Source: Qipengyuania aurantiaca (GTDB lineage: Bacteria; Pseudomonadota; Alphaproteobacteria; Sphingomonadales; Sphingomonadaceae). Taken from it: a stretch of DNA of 64,000 bases. Under the pieces are notes generated by a model. The model did no database searches. It was not told the origin of the DNA and was given only the letters and a program-made list of their open reading frames with translations. A program made the position numbers and the translations under genes. The DNA is taken from the NCBI RefSeq assembly GCF_019711375.1, contig NZ_CP081295.1, positions 682,001-746,000 on the forward strand, in the 5' to 3' direction. Of this stretch, positions 45,174-55,105 are shown piece by piece. Position 1 is the stretch's first letter. Each line of letters starts with the position of its first letter.

Positions 45174-46114
45174 TGCTCCATGTCGTCCACCATGCGGATT
45201 ACATGGCGCCGGCGCCCACGCGCGGGACCTTCCGCTTCGACAAGTACATGGCGGTGATGGAGGCGCTGCGGGCCAGCGGCTATCCGCTGACCGAGCACGC
45301 CCCGCCACCGATGCCGCGCCGATGGCTGGAGGCGGTGCACTGCCCCGATTACGTCGACGAGGTTTTCAGCGCCAGCGTCCCGCAGGCGAAGGAGCGGCGG
45401 ATCGGCTTTCCCGTCACCCCGCATATCTCCCAGAGAGTGCAGCACACCAATGGCGGCACATGGCTCGCCGCCCAACTTGCGCGCCGCCATGGCTACGCCG
45501 CCAATTCGGCCGCCGGGAGCCATCACGCGCTGTTCGATACCGGCGCGGGCTATTGTGTGTTCAACGACCTCGCCGTGGCGGCCAACCGTCTGATCGCGGA
45601 AGGCGATGCGACCCGCATCCTCATCATCGATCTCGACGTGCATCAGGGCGACGGCACCGCCAGCCTGACCGCTGCGCGCGACGATGCCTTCACGCTCTCG
45701 CTCCACGCCGAAAAGAACTTTCCGGTGCGCAAGGCGCGGTCCAGCCTCGACGTGCCGCTGGCCGACGGGATCGACGACGACGGCTATCTCGATGCGCTCG
45801 ACCGGCATCTGCCGCAGGTCCTGGCCGGGTTCGATCCCGACCTCGTGCTCTATCAGGCCGGGGTGGACGTCCATGCCGAGGACCGGCTCGGCCGCCTCGA
45901 CCTCAGCGACGAGGGGCTGGACCGCCGCGACGCCTATGTGGTGCAGGCCATTCGTTCGCGCGCGGTGCCCCTGGCCAGTTCGCTGGGTGGCGGATATGGG
46001 GCCGATCCGCGGGAAATCGGCGCGCGGCACGCCCGTTCGATGGTGACATGCGCCAGAACGAACGCCGAATTCGCGCGTTCAGCTATCGGTAGCAATGGCA
46101 ATGCTATAGGATAG
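45173..46114 (+). CDS. Histone deacetylase-family amidohydrolase
   Basis: 313 residues. The zinc site is readable: GSHHALFDTGAGYCVFNDLA (tandem His), IIDLDVHQGDGTA (D-x-H ligands) and LYQAGVDVHAEDRLG (third Asp). This is the arginase-fold deacetylase family; bacterial members act on acetylpolyamines, acetylated lysine or other acyl amides. Start at the TGATG overlap (45173). It is the last gene of the ispG chain; the short gap to the L,D-transpeptidase-like gene leaves coexpression possible. Confidence 0.92.
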   Translation: MLHVVHHADYMAPAPTRGTFRFDKYMAVMEALRASGYPLTEHAPPPMPRRWLEAVHCPDYVDEVFSASVPQAKERRIGFPVTPHISQRVQHTNGGTWLAAQLARRHGYAANSAAGSHHALFDTGAGYCVFNDLAVAANRLIAEGDATRILIIDLDVHQGDGTASLTAARDDAFTLSLHAEKNFPVRKARSSLDVPLADGIDDDGYLDALDRHLPQVLAGFDPDLVLYQAGVDVHAEDRLGRLDLSDEGLDRRDAYVVQAIRSRAVPLASSLGGGYGADPREIGARHARSMVTCARTNAEFARSAIGSNGNAIG

Positions 46115-46120
46115 GACGAC

Positions 46121-46828
46121 ATGAACCGCCGCGACCTTCTCAAGACCACCCTCGCCGCCAGCGTCGCCACGCTCGCGCCGGCACGGGTGTTCGCGCAGGC
46201 GAGCCCTACCGCCAGCCGCGACGCGCAGCTGATCGCCATCGCGCGCGAGCAGCTGGCCCGCGTGGGCGATGTCATCTGGAAGAAGGACATCGTCGGGATT
46301 GCCGATTTCGGCCTACACTCTTCGCGGCGTCGTTTTCACTTCGTCGACCTCGTGAACGAGAGGGTCGAAAGCTATCACGTCAGCCACGGCACCGGTTCGG
46401 ACAGCGAACATGACGGCTGGCTCAAGCGCTATTCCAACATCGAAGGCAGCGAGGCGACCAGCCGCGGCGCCTATATGACGCGCAGCTGGTACACGGGCCG
46501 CTACGGCACCTCGATCCGCCTCGACGGGCTCGATCCGACCAACGATATGGCCCTGCCGCGTGCCATCGTCATGCACCAGGCCGAATACGCGCGCCCCGAA
46601 CATATCGACCGCTGGGGCCGCCTCGGACGCTCCAACGGCTGTTTCGCGCTTGGGCCGGACCAGTTCGATGCGGTGTTGCTACGGTTGAGCGGCGGGCGAC
46701 TGCTCTACGCCGAAAGCCTAGGCCTTGCCGAGGACGGTAGTAGAGTCGCACCGCCGGTCACGCAGACGGAATTGCTGCGCGGGCCGGCTGGTGGGACCTT
46801 CGAGCGGACCAATCCGGGCGTTTACTGA
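46121..46828 (+). CDS. Murein L,D-transpeptidase catalytic-domain protein (YkuD_2 type), Tat-exported
   Basis: 235 residues. The N-terminus MNRRDLLKTTLAASVATLA is a twin-arginine signal. The catalytic segment RSNGCFALGPDQFD contains the Cys nucleophile in the S-N-G-C form seen in the YkuD_2 group, with a His further upstream in IVMHQAEYA. Expected to crosslink or trim peptidoglycan in the periplasm. Lies 6 bp after the deacetylase gene. Confidence 0.88.
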   Translation: MNRRDLLKTTLAASVATLAPARVFAQASPTASRDAQLIAIAREQLARVGDVIWKKDIVGIADFGLHSSRRRFHFVDLVNERVESYHVSHGTGSDSEHDGWLKRYSNIEGSEATSRGAYMTRSWYTGRYGTSIRLDGLDPTNDMALPRAIVMHQAEYARPEHIDRWGRLGRSNGCFALGPDQFDAVLLRLSGGRLLYAESLGLAEDGSRVAPPVTQTELLRGPAGGTFERTNPGVY

Positions 46829-46851
46829 GTTTTCCCCCGCCAGGAGCTTAG

Positions 46852-47316
46852 ATGAACCTGCAGAATCTCGGCGAAGCGCTCTGGGCCGCAATTCTTAGCG
46901 CCATGATCGTCGGAATTGCGGCTACGATGGGCTTTAGCGTCTGGGCCAGCGTCTCCAGCCATTCGTGGGATTTCGGGCCGCTTCCCGGCGGGCTCGTTGC
47001 GGCCTTCGTGATGAGCTTGGTAATTGCCGGACCGCTCGTCATCATGGCCACCACGCTATTCGGCATACCTGCGGCCTTGATCGTAACCTATCTGAAGCTC
47101 CCTCGCGCCTTGAGCCTTGTCGCCGTGCTGTTTTTCGCGGCGCTCCCGATGATGCTCATTGCATGGTGGCTGGGAGACGCGCCCGAGGACACGTCGAACG
47201 GCCCGACAGTCCTCGTCATTGCCTACTGGCTTTACGCAGCACCGGCTGCCTTCACCCTGTGGCGAAAGCTGATGGCGCTGCGCCAGCCAGCGGATACAGG
47301 CCCCACCCTCAGCTGA
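46852..47316 (+). CDS. Four-helix membrane protein of unknown function
   Basis: 154 residues with four hydrophobic helices (about 10-30, 48-72, 86-108 and 118-138). No recognised family; the helix pattern and length resemble generic small inner-membrane proteins. Codon use is normal for the region. Its 3' end overlaps the converging L,D-transpeptidase gene by 8 bp. Confidence 0.68.
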   Translation: MNLQNLGEALWAAILSAMIVGIAATMGFSVWASVSSHSWDFGPLPGGLVAAFVMSLVIAGPLVIMATTLFGIPAALIVTYLKLPRALSLVAVLFFAALPMMLIAWWLGDAPEDTSNGPTVLVIAYWLYAAPAAFTLWRKLMALRQPADTGPTLS

Positions 47317-48706
47317 TCTGCATATCGTCGACGATCTCGACGGCTTCCTCGCTGGTTTCGCGCGCACGGTCGGACACGCGCGGCGCGTCGAGCGCTTCGA
47401 GCACCGGCTTGTCGCGGTCGTAAATGTCTTTGAACGCCTTCATCTCGCCATCGACGTCGGTCGCCATGGTGAAATAGGTGATGTAGACCGGCCACTGCTT
47501 TTCCATCGGATAGCGCGTGTATTCGCCGCTCATGGTGATTTCACTCACCTCGTCGCGGATCGCCGGGATATCGGCCTTGGTCTTGGCGTTGCCCAGCATC
47601 GACATCGTCATGGCCAGTTCGCGTGCGCCCTGCACACGGATGCAGCCATGGCTGAGCGCGCGCATCTCGTTGGCGAAGAGGTGGCGGCTCGGCGTGTCGT
47701 GGAGGAAGATCGCGTGCTCATTGGGCATATCGAGCTTCATCAAACCGAGCGAATTGGACGGCCCGGGCTGCTGGATTACCGTGATCCAACCGCCAGCTCC
47801 CTTTTTTGCGGTGTAACCCGCGTTGCGCGCCCACGTGGGGTTGTTCAGCACCTTGTTGCCCAGCCCCTCGCCCACCACGATCGACTGCGGCACGGTCCAG
47901 GTCGGGTTGTAGATCACTGCCTCGACCATTTCGGCGAGCTGCGGCGTCGCCGTGCGGCCGGGCTTGCCGACCACCACGCGGTATGTGTCGATGATGCGCC
48001 CGCGCACCGTCAGGCGCAGCATGTATTCGGGCACATTGGTCATCAGGTACTGGCGGCCCAGATCCTGCGGCAGCCAGCGCCAGCGGTCCATGTTCGCGCG
48101 GATCAGCTGGATGCGCGCCGGATCGGTCGCGGTACCCAGTTCTTCGCGCAGGGCCGCGTAATCGGGGTGCTTGGGATGGAGCGCGGTCAGCGTAGCGGCA
48201 ATGTCGCCGCTCGCCAGCGCATCCTCGAGCAGTTTCCACGTCGGCAGGCGGTCCGCATCGGGATCGACAACGAACCACTGGCGACGCGATTCCATCGGGG
48301 TGCGGCCATCGCGCAAGTCCTCGACTAGCCAGACGAAGATTTCGCTGGCGAGTTTGTTCAGCTCTTCGCCCTCGCCTGCGGCAATGGCAGCGGTCAGCGC
48401 GTCGGCACGGTAATCCGACGGGTTGAGCCCCTCGGCCTTCATGCCGGGGATGAACTCGAGCAGTTCCTGGGCCTGCGTCACGGTCCATACGCCCTCGAGC
48501 GATGGGACTTCTTGAACCACCTCGCCGCTGGCCATCTGGATGTCGCCGAACGCCTCTTCGACGGTCTGCGTGGCTGCGGGCGCAGCTGATTCTTCCGTCT
48601 TTGGCTGGGGCAGGATGCTTTCGGGCGCGCTGTCCTGCGCGCCGGCCGAAGTGGCAAGGAGGACGGCTGCAATCGCCGTGCCGGTCAGGGTCTGGAACTT
48701 GGTCAT
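47309..48706 (-). CDS. L,D-transpeptidase (YcbB/LdtD-like)
   Basis: 465 residues. A signal peptide (cleavage after AGA, about residue 23), a long N-terminal region with a peptidoglycan-binding-like segment, then the YkuD domain with HDTPSRHLFANEMRALSHGCIRV (His plus S-H-G-C-I-R). The extra LPQDLGRQYLMTNVPEYML element is typical of YcbB. It makes 3-3 crosslinks in peptidoglycan. The promoter region lies in the 136 bp shared with the divergent EamA transporter. Confidence 0.93.
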   Translation of the reverse strand: MTKFQTLTGTAIAAVLLATSAGAQDSAPESILPQPKTEESAAPAATQTVEEAFGDIQMASGEVVQEVPSLEGVWTVTQAQELLEFIPGMKAEGLNPSDYRADALTAAIAAGEGEELNKLASEIFVWLVEDLRDGRTPMESRRQWFVVDPDADRLPTWKLLEDALASGDIAATLTALHPKHPDYAALREELGTATDPARIQLIRANMDRWRWLPQDLGRQYLMTNVPEYMLRLTVRGRIIDTYRVVVGKPGRTATPQLAEMVEAVIYNPTWTVPQSIVVGEGLGNKVLNNPTWARNAGYTAKKGAGGWITVIQQPGPSNSLGLMKLDMPNEHAIFLHDTPSRHLFANEMRALSHGCIRVQGARELAMTMSMLGNAKTKADIPAIRDEVSEITMSGEYTRYPMEKQWPVYITYFTMATDVDGEMKAFKDIYDRDKPVLEALDAPRVSDRARETSEEAVEIVDDMQIS

Positions 48707-48842
48707 GGGGGGCCCACCGAAAATTGCCGAGTGCGGTATCGTGTCCGCACCTACGGCTAGATAATGTCTAATGCAGGGCGCACAATCGGGTATCGCGGCT
48801 TAGCCCCGGCTGAACCGAGTTGCGCCTGCGGCAGGGCGCACT

Positions 48843-49742
48843 ATGGCAGCGATGATGAGCGACACGCACGATCCTCGCGGGCCGGTTCTGGCCGTTGCTG
48901 CCGGGATCGCCATGCTGTCGCTGATGGACGCCTTCATCAAGAGCGCGGCGCTCGCGCATGGCGCTTACATGGCGGCGATCCTGCGCGTGGGCATCGCCTT
49001 CGGCCTCTCGGCACCCTTCTGGCTCGCGCTGGGGCCGAAATGGCCCGAGCGTAAGGTCCTCAAGGTGCATTTGAAGCGCGGAATTGTGGGCGCCGCGATG
49101 GCGCTGACCTTCTTCGTTGCGCTCACCAAGCTGCCGCTCGCAGAAACGATTGCGATCTCCTTCGTGGCACCGATTATCTCGCTCTATCTCGCCGCGATCC
49201 TTCTGGGCGAGACGATAAGGCCCCGCGCGATCTGGGGCGCGACGCTGGGTCTTGTCGGCGTGCTGGTCATCGTCGGCGGAAAATTCGGGCGCGGCAATCT
49301 CGACAGCGAGACGCTGGTAGGCCTTGCCGCAATCGGCGTCTCCGCGCTGCTCTATGCCTGGAACCTCGTGATCCAGCGCGAACAGGCGCTGGTCGCCAAG
49401 CCGCTGGAAGTGACGACCTTCTACATGGGGATCGCAGGGCTGTGTTACCTGCTGGCCGCCCCGTGGCTGTTCGAAATGCCGCCCGTCGCAGAACTTGGCG
49501 ACGTGAGCGTGGCAGCCGTGCTTACCGTGGCTGGAGCGCTGACCATGGCATGGGCCTACGCCCGCGCCGAAGCGCAGGTGCTCGTCCCGCTCGAATATTC
49601 GGGCTTTTTATGGGCGATGCTGTTCGGCTGGCTGCTCCTGCACGAAACCGTCACATGGACGGCCATTGCAGGCGCTGGCCTGATTGTCGCCGGCTGCTGG
49701 ATTGCCACGACCCGCAAGCGGACCGAGCAGTCGGCGATCTGA
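48843..49742 (+). CDS. DMT-superfamily (EamA) transporter
   Basis: 299 residues with ten hydrophobic helices in two EamA repeats; GAAMALTFFVALTKLPLAET is the typical first-repeat end and the second repeat ends with LIVAGCWIATTRK. Drug/metabolite export or nucleotide/amino-acid uptake across the inner membrane; substrate not deducible. Start at 48843, with in-frame ATGs at 48852 and 48855 as alternatives. Tail-to-tail with the small gene at 49754. Confidence 0.87.
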   Translation: MAAMMSDTHDPRGPVLAVAAGIAMLSLMDAFIKSAALAHGAYMAAILRVGIAFGLSAPFWLALGPKWPERKVLKVHLKRGIVGAAMALTFFVALTKLPLAETIAISFVAPIISLYLAAILLGETIRPRAIWGATLGLVGVLVIVGGKFGRGNLDSETLVGLAAIGVSALLYAWNLVIQREQALVAKPLEVTTFYMGIAGLCYLLAAPWLFEMPPVAELGDVSVAAVLTVAGALTMAWAYARAEAQVLVPLEYSGFLWAMLFGWLLLHETVTWTAIAGAGLIVAGCWIATTRKRTEQSAI

Positions 49743-49753
49743 GCTTTCAGGTG

Positions 49754-49921
49754 TTAGCGCTGCGCTGCCGCGACAGTCGGCGCGGTCTCTACCGCCTGCG
49801 CTTCGCTGCCGGCAAAGGTGGCGGCGGCGGTAAACATACCGGCCACGCCAAGGGCAGCGGCAACAACAGCAAGACGAAGGGTTCGGTGCGACGTGTTCGT
49901 CGCCTCGAGCAGGGCACTCAT
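49754..49921 (-). CDS. Small exported or membrane protein, 55 residues
   Basis: An uninterrupted minus-strand frame ATG...TAA gives 55 residues. The start is preceded by TGAGGAGTTGAACCG, a good ribosome binding site. Basic N-terminal region, a hydrophobic segment at about residues 17-38 (LAVVAAALGVAGMFTAAATFAG) and a short Ala-rich tail, so a small signal-anchored protein. No family recognised. An EcfG-like promoter element lies 80 bp upstream (50001-50026), suggesting stress induction. Short enough to be missed by most gene callers. Confidence 0.6.
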   Translation of the reverse strand: MSALLEATNTSHRTLRLAVVAAALGVAGMFTAAATFAGSEAQAVETAPTVAAAQR

Positions 49922-50000
49922 CGGTTCAACTCCTCATGTGGGCCGCGCGCTTTCGGCGGTTTGTGGCCGTGCGCAGCGATTGCCCAGATTTTGCCTTAAT

Positions 50001-50026
50001 AACCGATGAAGAGCTTTTCTGGTTCC
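50001..50026 (-). promoter_or_regulatory. EcfG promoter-like element upstream of the 55-residue gene
   Basis: On the minus strand GGAAC (50026-50022), a 17-base spacer and GGTT (50004-50001): one mismatch to the EcfG -10 CGTT. The implied leader is about 70 bases. Confidence 0.35.
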
Positions 50027-50154
50027 CGGCGAAGCGTTTCTGACGCGCGGCCACCCTTGATTTTTCGCCCGCTTCAGCGCACAGGCGCGGCACATTTTAC
50101 CGCCCTGCCCATTGGTCAGGTGACGGACCCACACTCGAAAGGAAGAAGCCCCGC

Positions 50155-52830
50155 ATGACCCAGGTCGGCCAGGACACGCTCGGAACACGTTCAACCCTCA
50201 CCGTGAACGGCAAGGATTACGCCTATTATTCCTTCGCCAAGGCTGCCGAGAAGATCGGCGACGTGTCCAAGCTTCCGTTCAGCCTGAAGGTCCTCTTGGA
50301 AAACATGCTGCGCTTCGAGGACGGCGGCTTCACCGTCTCGACCGACGATGCGCAGGCGATTGCCGACTGGCAGAAGAACCCGGCGACCGGCAAGGAAATC
50401 CAGTACCGTCCGGCCCGCGTCCTGCTGCAGGATTTCACCGGCGTGCCCTGCGTGGTCGACCTCGCCGCCATGCGCGACGCGATTTCCAAGCTCGGCGGCG
50501 ACACCGCCAAGATCAACCCGCAGGTTCCCGTGAACCTCGTGATCGACCACTCGGTCATGGTCGACGAATTCGGCCACCCCAAGGCCTTCGAAAAGAACGT
50601 CGAACTCGAATACGCCCGCAACGCCGAGCGTTACGACTTCCTCAAGTGGGGTTCGAAGAGCTTCAAGAACTTCACCGCCGTGCCCCCGGGCACCGGCATC
50701 TGCCACCAGGTGAACCTCGAATATCTCGGCAAGGGCGTGTGGAACTCGGAAGGCCCTGACGGCACCGCGGTCGCCTATCCCGACACCTGCGTCGGCACCG
50801 ACAGCCACACCACCATGATCAACGGCCTCGGCGTGCTTGGCTGGGGCGTCGGCGGGATCGAGGCAGAGGCCGCCATGCTCGGCCAGCCGATCTCGATGCT
50901 GATCCCCGAAGTTGTCGGCTTCAAGCTGACCGGTGCGATGGCCGAAGGCGTCACCGCCACCGACCTCGTGCTGACCTGCGTGCAGATGCTGCGCGAAGTC
51001 GGCGTGGTCGGCCGCTTCGTCGAATTCTACGGCGAAGGCGTCGCCAACCTCACCCTCGCCGACCGCGCGACGATCGCCAACATGGCGCCCGAATACGGCG
51101 CGACCTGCGGCTTCTTCGGCATCGACGACAAGACCCTGGAATACATGCGCCTCACCGGCCGCGACGAAGAGACGATCGCGCTGGTCGAAGCCTATTCGAA
51201 AGAACAGGGCATGTGGTTCACGCCCGAGAACGAGCCGGTCTTCACCAAGACGCTCGAACTCGACATTTCCAAGGTCGTGCCCAGCCTCGCCGGTCCCAAG
51301 CGCCCGCAGGATCGCGTCGCGCTGCCGCAGGTGGACGAGCTATTCAACACCGACCTCAAGTCGCTCTACAAGAAGGACGCGCCGGTCCGCGTCGACGTCG
51401 AAGGCAAGGACCATGACGTCGGCGATGGCGATGTCGTTATCGCGGCCATCACCAGCTGCACCAACACCTCCAACCCCGACGTGCTGATCGCAGCTGGCCT
51501 CGTCGCCAAGAAGGCGCGCGAGAAGGGCCTCCAGCCCAAGCCGTGGGTAAAGACCAGCCTCGCACCGGGTTCGCAGGTCGTCACCGATTATCTCGAAAAG
51601 AGCGGTCTGCAGGACGATCTCGACGCCATGGGCTTCGACCTTGTCGGCTATGGCTGCACCACCTGCATCGGCAATTCGGGCCCGCTCGCGCCGCCGATTT
51701 CGAAGGCCATCAACGGCAACGACATCGTGGCCGCCTCGGTTCTTTCGGGCAACCGCAACTTCGAAGGCCGCGTCTCGCCCGACGTGCGTGCCAACTTCCT
51801 TGCCTCGCCGCCGCTGGTTGTCGCGTATTCGATCCTCGGCACGGTGACACAGGACATCACCGAAACCCCGCTGGGCCAGGACCAGGACGGCAACGATGTG
51901 ATGCTGGCCGATGTCTGGCCGACCAACGAGGAAGTGCGCGAGCACCGCACCAAGAACATCGACCGCCAGATGTTCGAAACCCGCTATGCCGATGTCTACA
52001 AGGGCGACGAGCACTGGCAGGCGATCAATGTAGAGGCGTCGGACACCTACACCTGGAACCCGACCAGCACCTATGTCGCCAGCCCGCCCTATTTCGAAGG
52101 CATGGGCATGGAACCGGCTCCGCTGACCGACATCACCAACGCCAAGCCGCTCGCCATCCTCGGCGATTCGACCACGACCGACCACATTTCGCCCGCCGGT
52201 TCGATCAAGGAAGATTCGCCTGCCGGTGAATACCTGAAGAGCCACCAGGTCGCGAAGCAGGACTTCAACTCCTACGGTTCGCGCCGCGGCAACCACGAAG
52301 TCATGATGCGTGGCACCTTCGCCAACATCCGCATCAAGAACGAGATGGTCCCGGGAGTCGAAGGCGGCGAGACGGTCTACAACGGCGAACAGATGCCGAT
52401 CTACGACGCTGCGATGCGCCACAAGGCCGACGGCACGCCGCTGGTCGTGGTGGCCGGCAAGGAATACGGCACGGGCTCGAGCCGCGACTGGGCGGCCAAG
52501 GGCACGATCCTGCTCGGCGTGCGCGCAGTCATCGTCGAAAGCTTCGAGCGTATCCACCGCTCGAACCTCGTCGGCATGGGCGTGCTTCCGGTCCAGTTCA
52601 AGGACGGCGACACGCGCCAGAGCCTCGGCCTGACCGCGAGCGACAGCTTCACGATTCTGGGCCTTGCCGACCTGACGCCGGGGCAGGACATCGAAGTCGA
52701 AGTCACCCGCGAAAACGGCGAGACCTTCAGCTTCACCGCGCTGTGCCGCATCGATACGGCGAACGAGATGGAATATTACCGCAACGGCGGCATCCTCCAC
52801 TACGTGCTGCGCAAGCTCGCGGCATCGTAA
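50155..52830 (+). CDS. acnA: Aconitate hydratase A
   Basis: 891 residues, the usual AcnA/IRP-type length. Cluster and substrate motifs: [47 protein letters not shown] (first cluster Cys), [14 protein letters not shown] (second and third Cys) and the swivel-domain [14 protein letters not shown]. It interconverts citrate and isocitrate in the TCA cycle using a 4Fe-4S cluster. The ATG is preceded by AAAGGAAGAAG. Monocistronic or leading the 2OG oxygenase gene, 18 bp downstream. Confidence 0.98.
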   Translation: MTQVGQDTLGTRSTLTVNGKDYAYYSFAKAAEKIGDVSKLPFSLKVLLENMLRFEDGGFTVSTDDAQAIADWQKNPATGKEIQYRPARVLLQDFTGVPCVVDLAAMRDAISKLGGDTAKINPQVPVNLVIDHSVMVDEFGHPKAFEKNVELEYARNAERYDFLKWGSKSFKNFTAVPPGTGICHQVNLEYLGKGVWNSEGPDGTAVAYPDTCVGTDSHTTMINGLGVLGWGVGGIEAEAAMLGQPISMLIPEVVGFKLTGAMAEGVTATDLVLTCVQMLREVGVVGRFVEFYGEGVANLTLADRATIANMAPEYGATCGFFGIDDKTLEYMRLTGRDEETIALVEAYSKEQGMWFTPENEPVFTKTLELDISKVVPSLAGPKRPQDRVALPQVDELFNTDLKSLYKKDAPVRVDVEGKDHDVGDGDVVIAAITSCTNTSNPDVLIAAGLVAKKAREKGLQPKPWVKTSLAPGSQVVTDYLEKSGLQDDLDAMGFDLVGYGCTTCIGNSGPLAPPISKAINGNDIVAASVLSGNRNFEGRVSPDVRANFLASPPLVVAYSILGTVTQDITETPLGQDQDGNDVMLADVWPTNEEVREHRTKNIDRQMFETRYADVYKGDEHWQAINVEASDTYTWNPTSTYVASPPYFEGMGMEPAPLTDITNAKPLAILGDSTTTDHISPAGSIKEDSPAGEYLKSHQVAKQDFNSYGSRRGNHEVMMRGTFANIRIKNEMVPGVEGGETVYNGEQMPIYDAAMRHKADGTPLVVVAGKEYGTGSSRDWAAKGTILLGVRAVIVESFERIHRSNLVGMGVLPVQFKDGDTRQSLGLTASDSFTILGLADLTPGQDIEVEVTRENGETFSFTALCRIDTANEMEYYRNGGILHYVLRKLAAS

Positions 52831-52848
52831 GCTGAGAGGGCGGCGGCA

Positions 52849-53574
52849 ATGCTGGACTGGCTGCGCCGCCGCCTCGCTTCTGGCACTTTCGACGAGAAAG
52901 CCGATCCCGCGCGCCTTTCCGCGATTGGTCGGAAGGTCGCAGAACGGCTGCGCGCTACCGACGATGTAAGCGAGCGGGGCGGCAAGAAGGCCGAGCTGTT
53001 CCTTATGCCCGGCTTCCTCGCGCCGACGGAATGCGCGCGGTTGATCGAGCTGATCGAAAGCAATCTCCTGCCCTCACCCCTGTTTTCCGACCCGACCGGA
53101 ACCGGCGCGCGCACCAGCCAGACCCACTATTTCTCCGCCGAGGAGCCTGAGGTCGCGGCGCTGTGCGCCAAGCTCGACGACCTGCTCGGCCTCGAGCGGC
53201 GGCATGCCGAAACCGTGCAGGGCCAGCGTTACGACGTCGGGCAGGAATACCGGCACCACCGGGACTTCTTCCGGGTCGAGCGCGAACACTGGCAGCTCGA
53301 ACGCCGCCGCGGTGGCCAGCGAACATGGTCGGCCATGGTCTATCTCAACGCGGTAGAGGCCGGGGGCGAGACCGATTTCCCCGTGCTCGACCTGAGCGTC
53401 GCGCCGGAGCCGGGGTTGCTCGTCGCCTGGAACAATGTGGACCGCCACGGTCACCCCAATCCGGCGACCCTCCACGCAGGCATGCCGGTCGAAGCCGGGC
53501 GCAAATATGTCGTGACGCAGTGGTACCGGATGGAAGACTGGTGCCGCAGTCCGCGACCGGCCGAGAGCGACTAG
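52849..53574 (+). CDS. 2-oxoglutarate/Fe(II) oxygenase, prolyl 4-hydroxylase type
   Basis: 241 residues. The double-stranded beta-helix core has iron ligands in YRHHRDFF (H-x-D) and TLHAGMPV (distal His), and [11 protein letters not shown] supplies the 2OG-binding Lys. [21 protein letters not shown] between them is the P4H alpha-like pattern. It hydroxylates a protein or peptide Pro, or a related substrate; the substrate is unknown. It follows acnA by 18 bp and its stop overlaps the converging ruvB gene by 4 bp. Confidence 0.9.
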   Translation: MLDWLRRRLASGTFDEKADPARLSAIGRKVAERLRATDDVSERGGKKAELFLMPGFLAPTECARLIELIESNLLPSPLFSDPTGTGARTSQTHYFSAEEPEVAALCAKLDDLLGLERRHAETVQGQRYDVGQEYRHHRDFFRVEREHWQLERRRGGQRTWSAMVYLNAVEAGGETDFPVLDLSVAPEPGLLVAWNNVDRHGHPNPATLHAGMPVEAGRKYVVTQWYRMEDWCRSPRPAESD

Positions 53575-54611
53575 GCGTCGTCTTCGAACAAACCGCCCTG
53601 CGGGGGCTGCGAAGCCTGCGGGGGACGCATTCCGAGGTGGTTCCAGCCCCCATCGTTGAGCATCCGCCCACGCGCGGTGCGCGCGATCAGGCCCAGCTGG
53701 ATGAGATAGGGCTCGATCACTTCCTCCACCGTGTCGCGCGGCTCGCTGAGACCCGCCGCGAGAGTTTCGACGCCGACCGGCCCGCCCTTGTAGGTCGTGG
53801 CAATCATGGTGAGGTAGCGCCGGTCCATCGCATCGAGGCCGAGGCTGTCCACCTCCAGCCGGGTCAGCGCCTCGTCGGCAACCTTGGAGGTCACGACCGG
53901 CTCGCCCAGCACCGATGCGAAGTCGCGCACACGGCGCATCAGGCGCCCTGCGACACGCGGGGTGCCGCGCGAACGGCGAGCAATCTCGCGCGCGCCGCCC
54001 TCGTCGATACCCATGCCGAGCAGCCCTGCCCCGCGGGTGACGACCTTCAAGAGTTCGTCCTCGGTGTAGAAATTGAGCCGCACCGGGATGCCGAAACGGT
54101 CGCGCAAGGGCGTGGTCAGCAGCCCCTGCCGCGTGGTCGCGCCGACCAGTGTGAAAGGCGGCAGGTCGATCCGCACACTGCGCGCCGAGGGCCCCTCGCC
54201 GATAATGATATCGAGCGCGCGATCCTCCATGGCCGGATAAAGCACTTCCTCGACCACCGGATTGAGCCGGTGGATCTCGTCGATGAAGAGCACGTCGTTG
54301 GGCTCGAGATTGGTGAGCAGCGCGGCGAGGTCGCCCGCCTTCGCGATCACCGGCCCGCTGGTCGCGCGAAAGCCGACGCCCAGCTCCTTGGAAACGATCT
54401 GCGCCAGCGTGGTCTTGCCGAGGCCCGGAGGACCGAAGAACAGCACATGGTCCATCGCCTCGCCGCGATTCTTGGCCGCCTCGATAAACACGCGCAAATT
54501 CTCGCGCGCCGCCTTCTGCCCGACGAATTCGGCGAGCGATTTCGGACGCAGCGCCGCATCCGGGTCTTCGGGTTGCCGCGAGGGCGAATGGAGGGGGACG
54601 GGTTCGGTCAT
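53571..54611 (-). CDS. ruvB: Holliday junction branch migration ATPase
   Basis: 346 residues. Walker [12 protein letters not shown] and Walker [12 protein letters not shown] sit in the AAA+ domain, with sensor and arginine-finger regions [20 protein letters not shown], and a C-terminal winged-helix domain with [18 protein letters not shown]. RuvB pumps DNA through Holliday junctions with RuvA. Its start overlaps the stop of the upstream unknown gene (ATGA). Normally adjacent to ruvA; here three small genes separate them. Confidence 0.98.
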   Translation of the reverse strand: MTEPVPLHSPSRQPEDPDAALRPKSLAEFVGQKAARENLRVFIEAAKNRGEAMDHVLFFGPPGLGKTTLAQIVSKELGVGFRATSGPVIAKAGDLAALLTNLEPNDVLFIDEIHRLNPVVEEVLYPAMEDRALDIIIGEGPSARSVRIDLPPFTLVGATTRQGLLTTPLRDRFGIPVRLNFYTEDELLKVVTRGAGLLGMGIDEGGAREIARRSRGTPRVAGRLMRRVRDFASVLGEPVVTSKVADEALTRLEVDSLGLDAMDRRYLTMIATTYKGGPVGVETLAAGLSEPRDTVEEVIEPYLIQLGLIARTARGRMLNDGGWNHLGMRPPQASQPPQGGLFEDDA

Positions 54612-55105
54612 CAGAGCGCGCCACTATCCCGCAGGATCGCCGCACAGTCGAGGGTCTGCCGGACGACGTCACCAACCACTTTCGCGTCGTGCCGGTTGCA
54701 GTCACCATAGGCCGCAAGATGCTGGTTCAACGTCACGCGCGGCCTCGCCCAGACGAGGATCGCCGAATTCATCCGTGCTAGATCCACATGCCAAGCTTCG
54801 GCTTCGAAGCTCTTGACCGAACGTGCGCCTGACATTTGGTAGACGCGCCAATCGGTGAGCTTAGCTCCGGTTTGGTCGGGCGCGTCCTCGCGGTACTTAC
54901 CGATATGGTCCAGCACCGCCTCGCCCAAGCGCTCGTTCTCGCAAGTTTCTTCAAGAACGGAGGGCTCTCCGTATTCCGAGATGCCGGCAACGCTGGAGAT
55001 GAAGTAGCGGCCCGAATGGCGATAGAGACGTGCCTTCGCCTGATACTGGACGTCGGCCTCTTCCGCATGACTCGAGCCGGTGAACAGGCGCGCAAACCTC
55101 CTCAA
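54611..55105 (-). CDS. Hypothetical protein between ruvA and ruvB
   Basis: 164 residues if it starts at a TTG (55105) that overlaps the stop of the DsrE-like gene, which is the natural choice since no ATG or GTG exists in frame nearby; a CTG just after a GAGGAGG ribosome-binding-like sequence is the alternative. Soluble, with [40 protein letters not shown] and a C-terminal [18 protein letters not shown]. No family recognised. Its stop overlaps the ruvB start, so it is cotranslated with ruvB. The start codon needs checking. Confidence 0.62.
   Translation of the reverse strand: MRRFARLFTGSSHAEEADVQYQAKARLYRHSGRYFISSVAGISEYGEPSVLEETCENERLGEAVLDHIGKYREDAPDQTGAKLTDWRVYQMSGARSVKSFEAEAWHVDLARMNSAILVWARPRVTLNQHLAAYGDCNRHDAKVVGDVVRQTLDCAAILRDSGAL

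Noticed and set aside
47085..47110. Second SigF promoter from GTAACC
   Set aside because: GTAACC here is inside a coding region and the base at the CGAA position (after N16) does not match.
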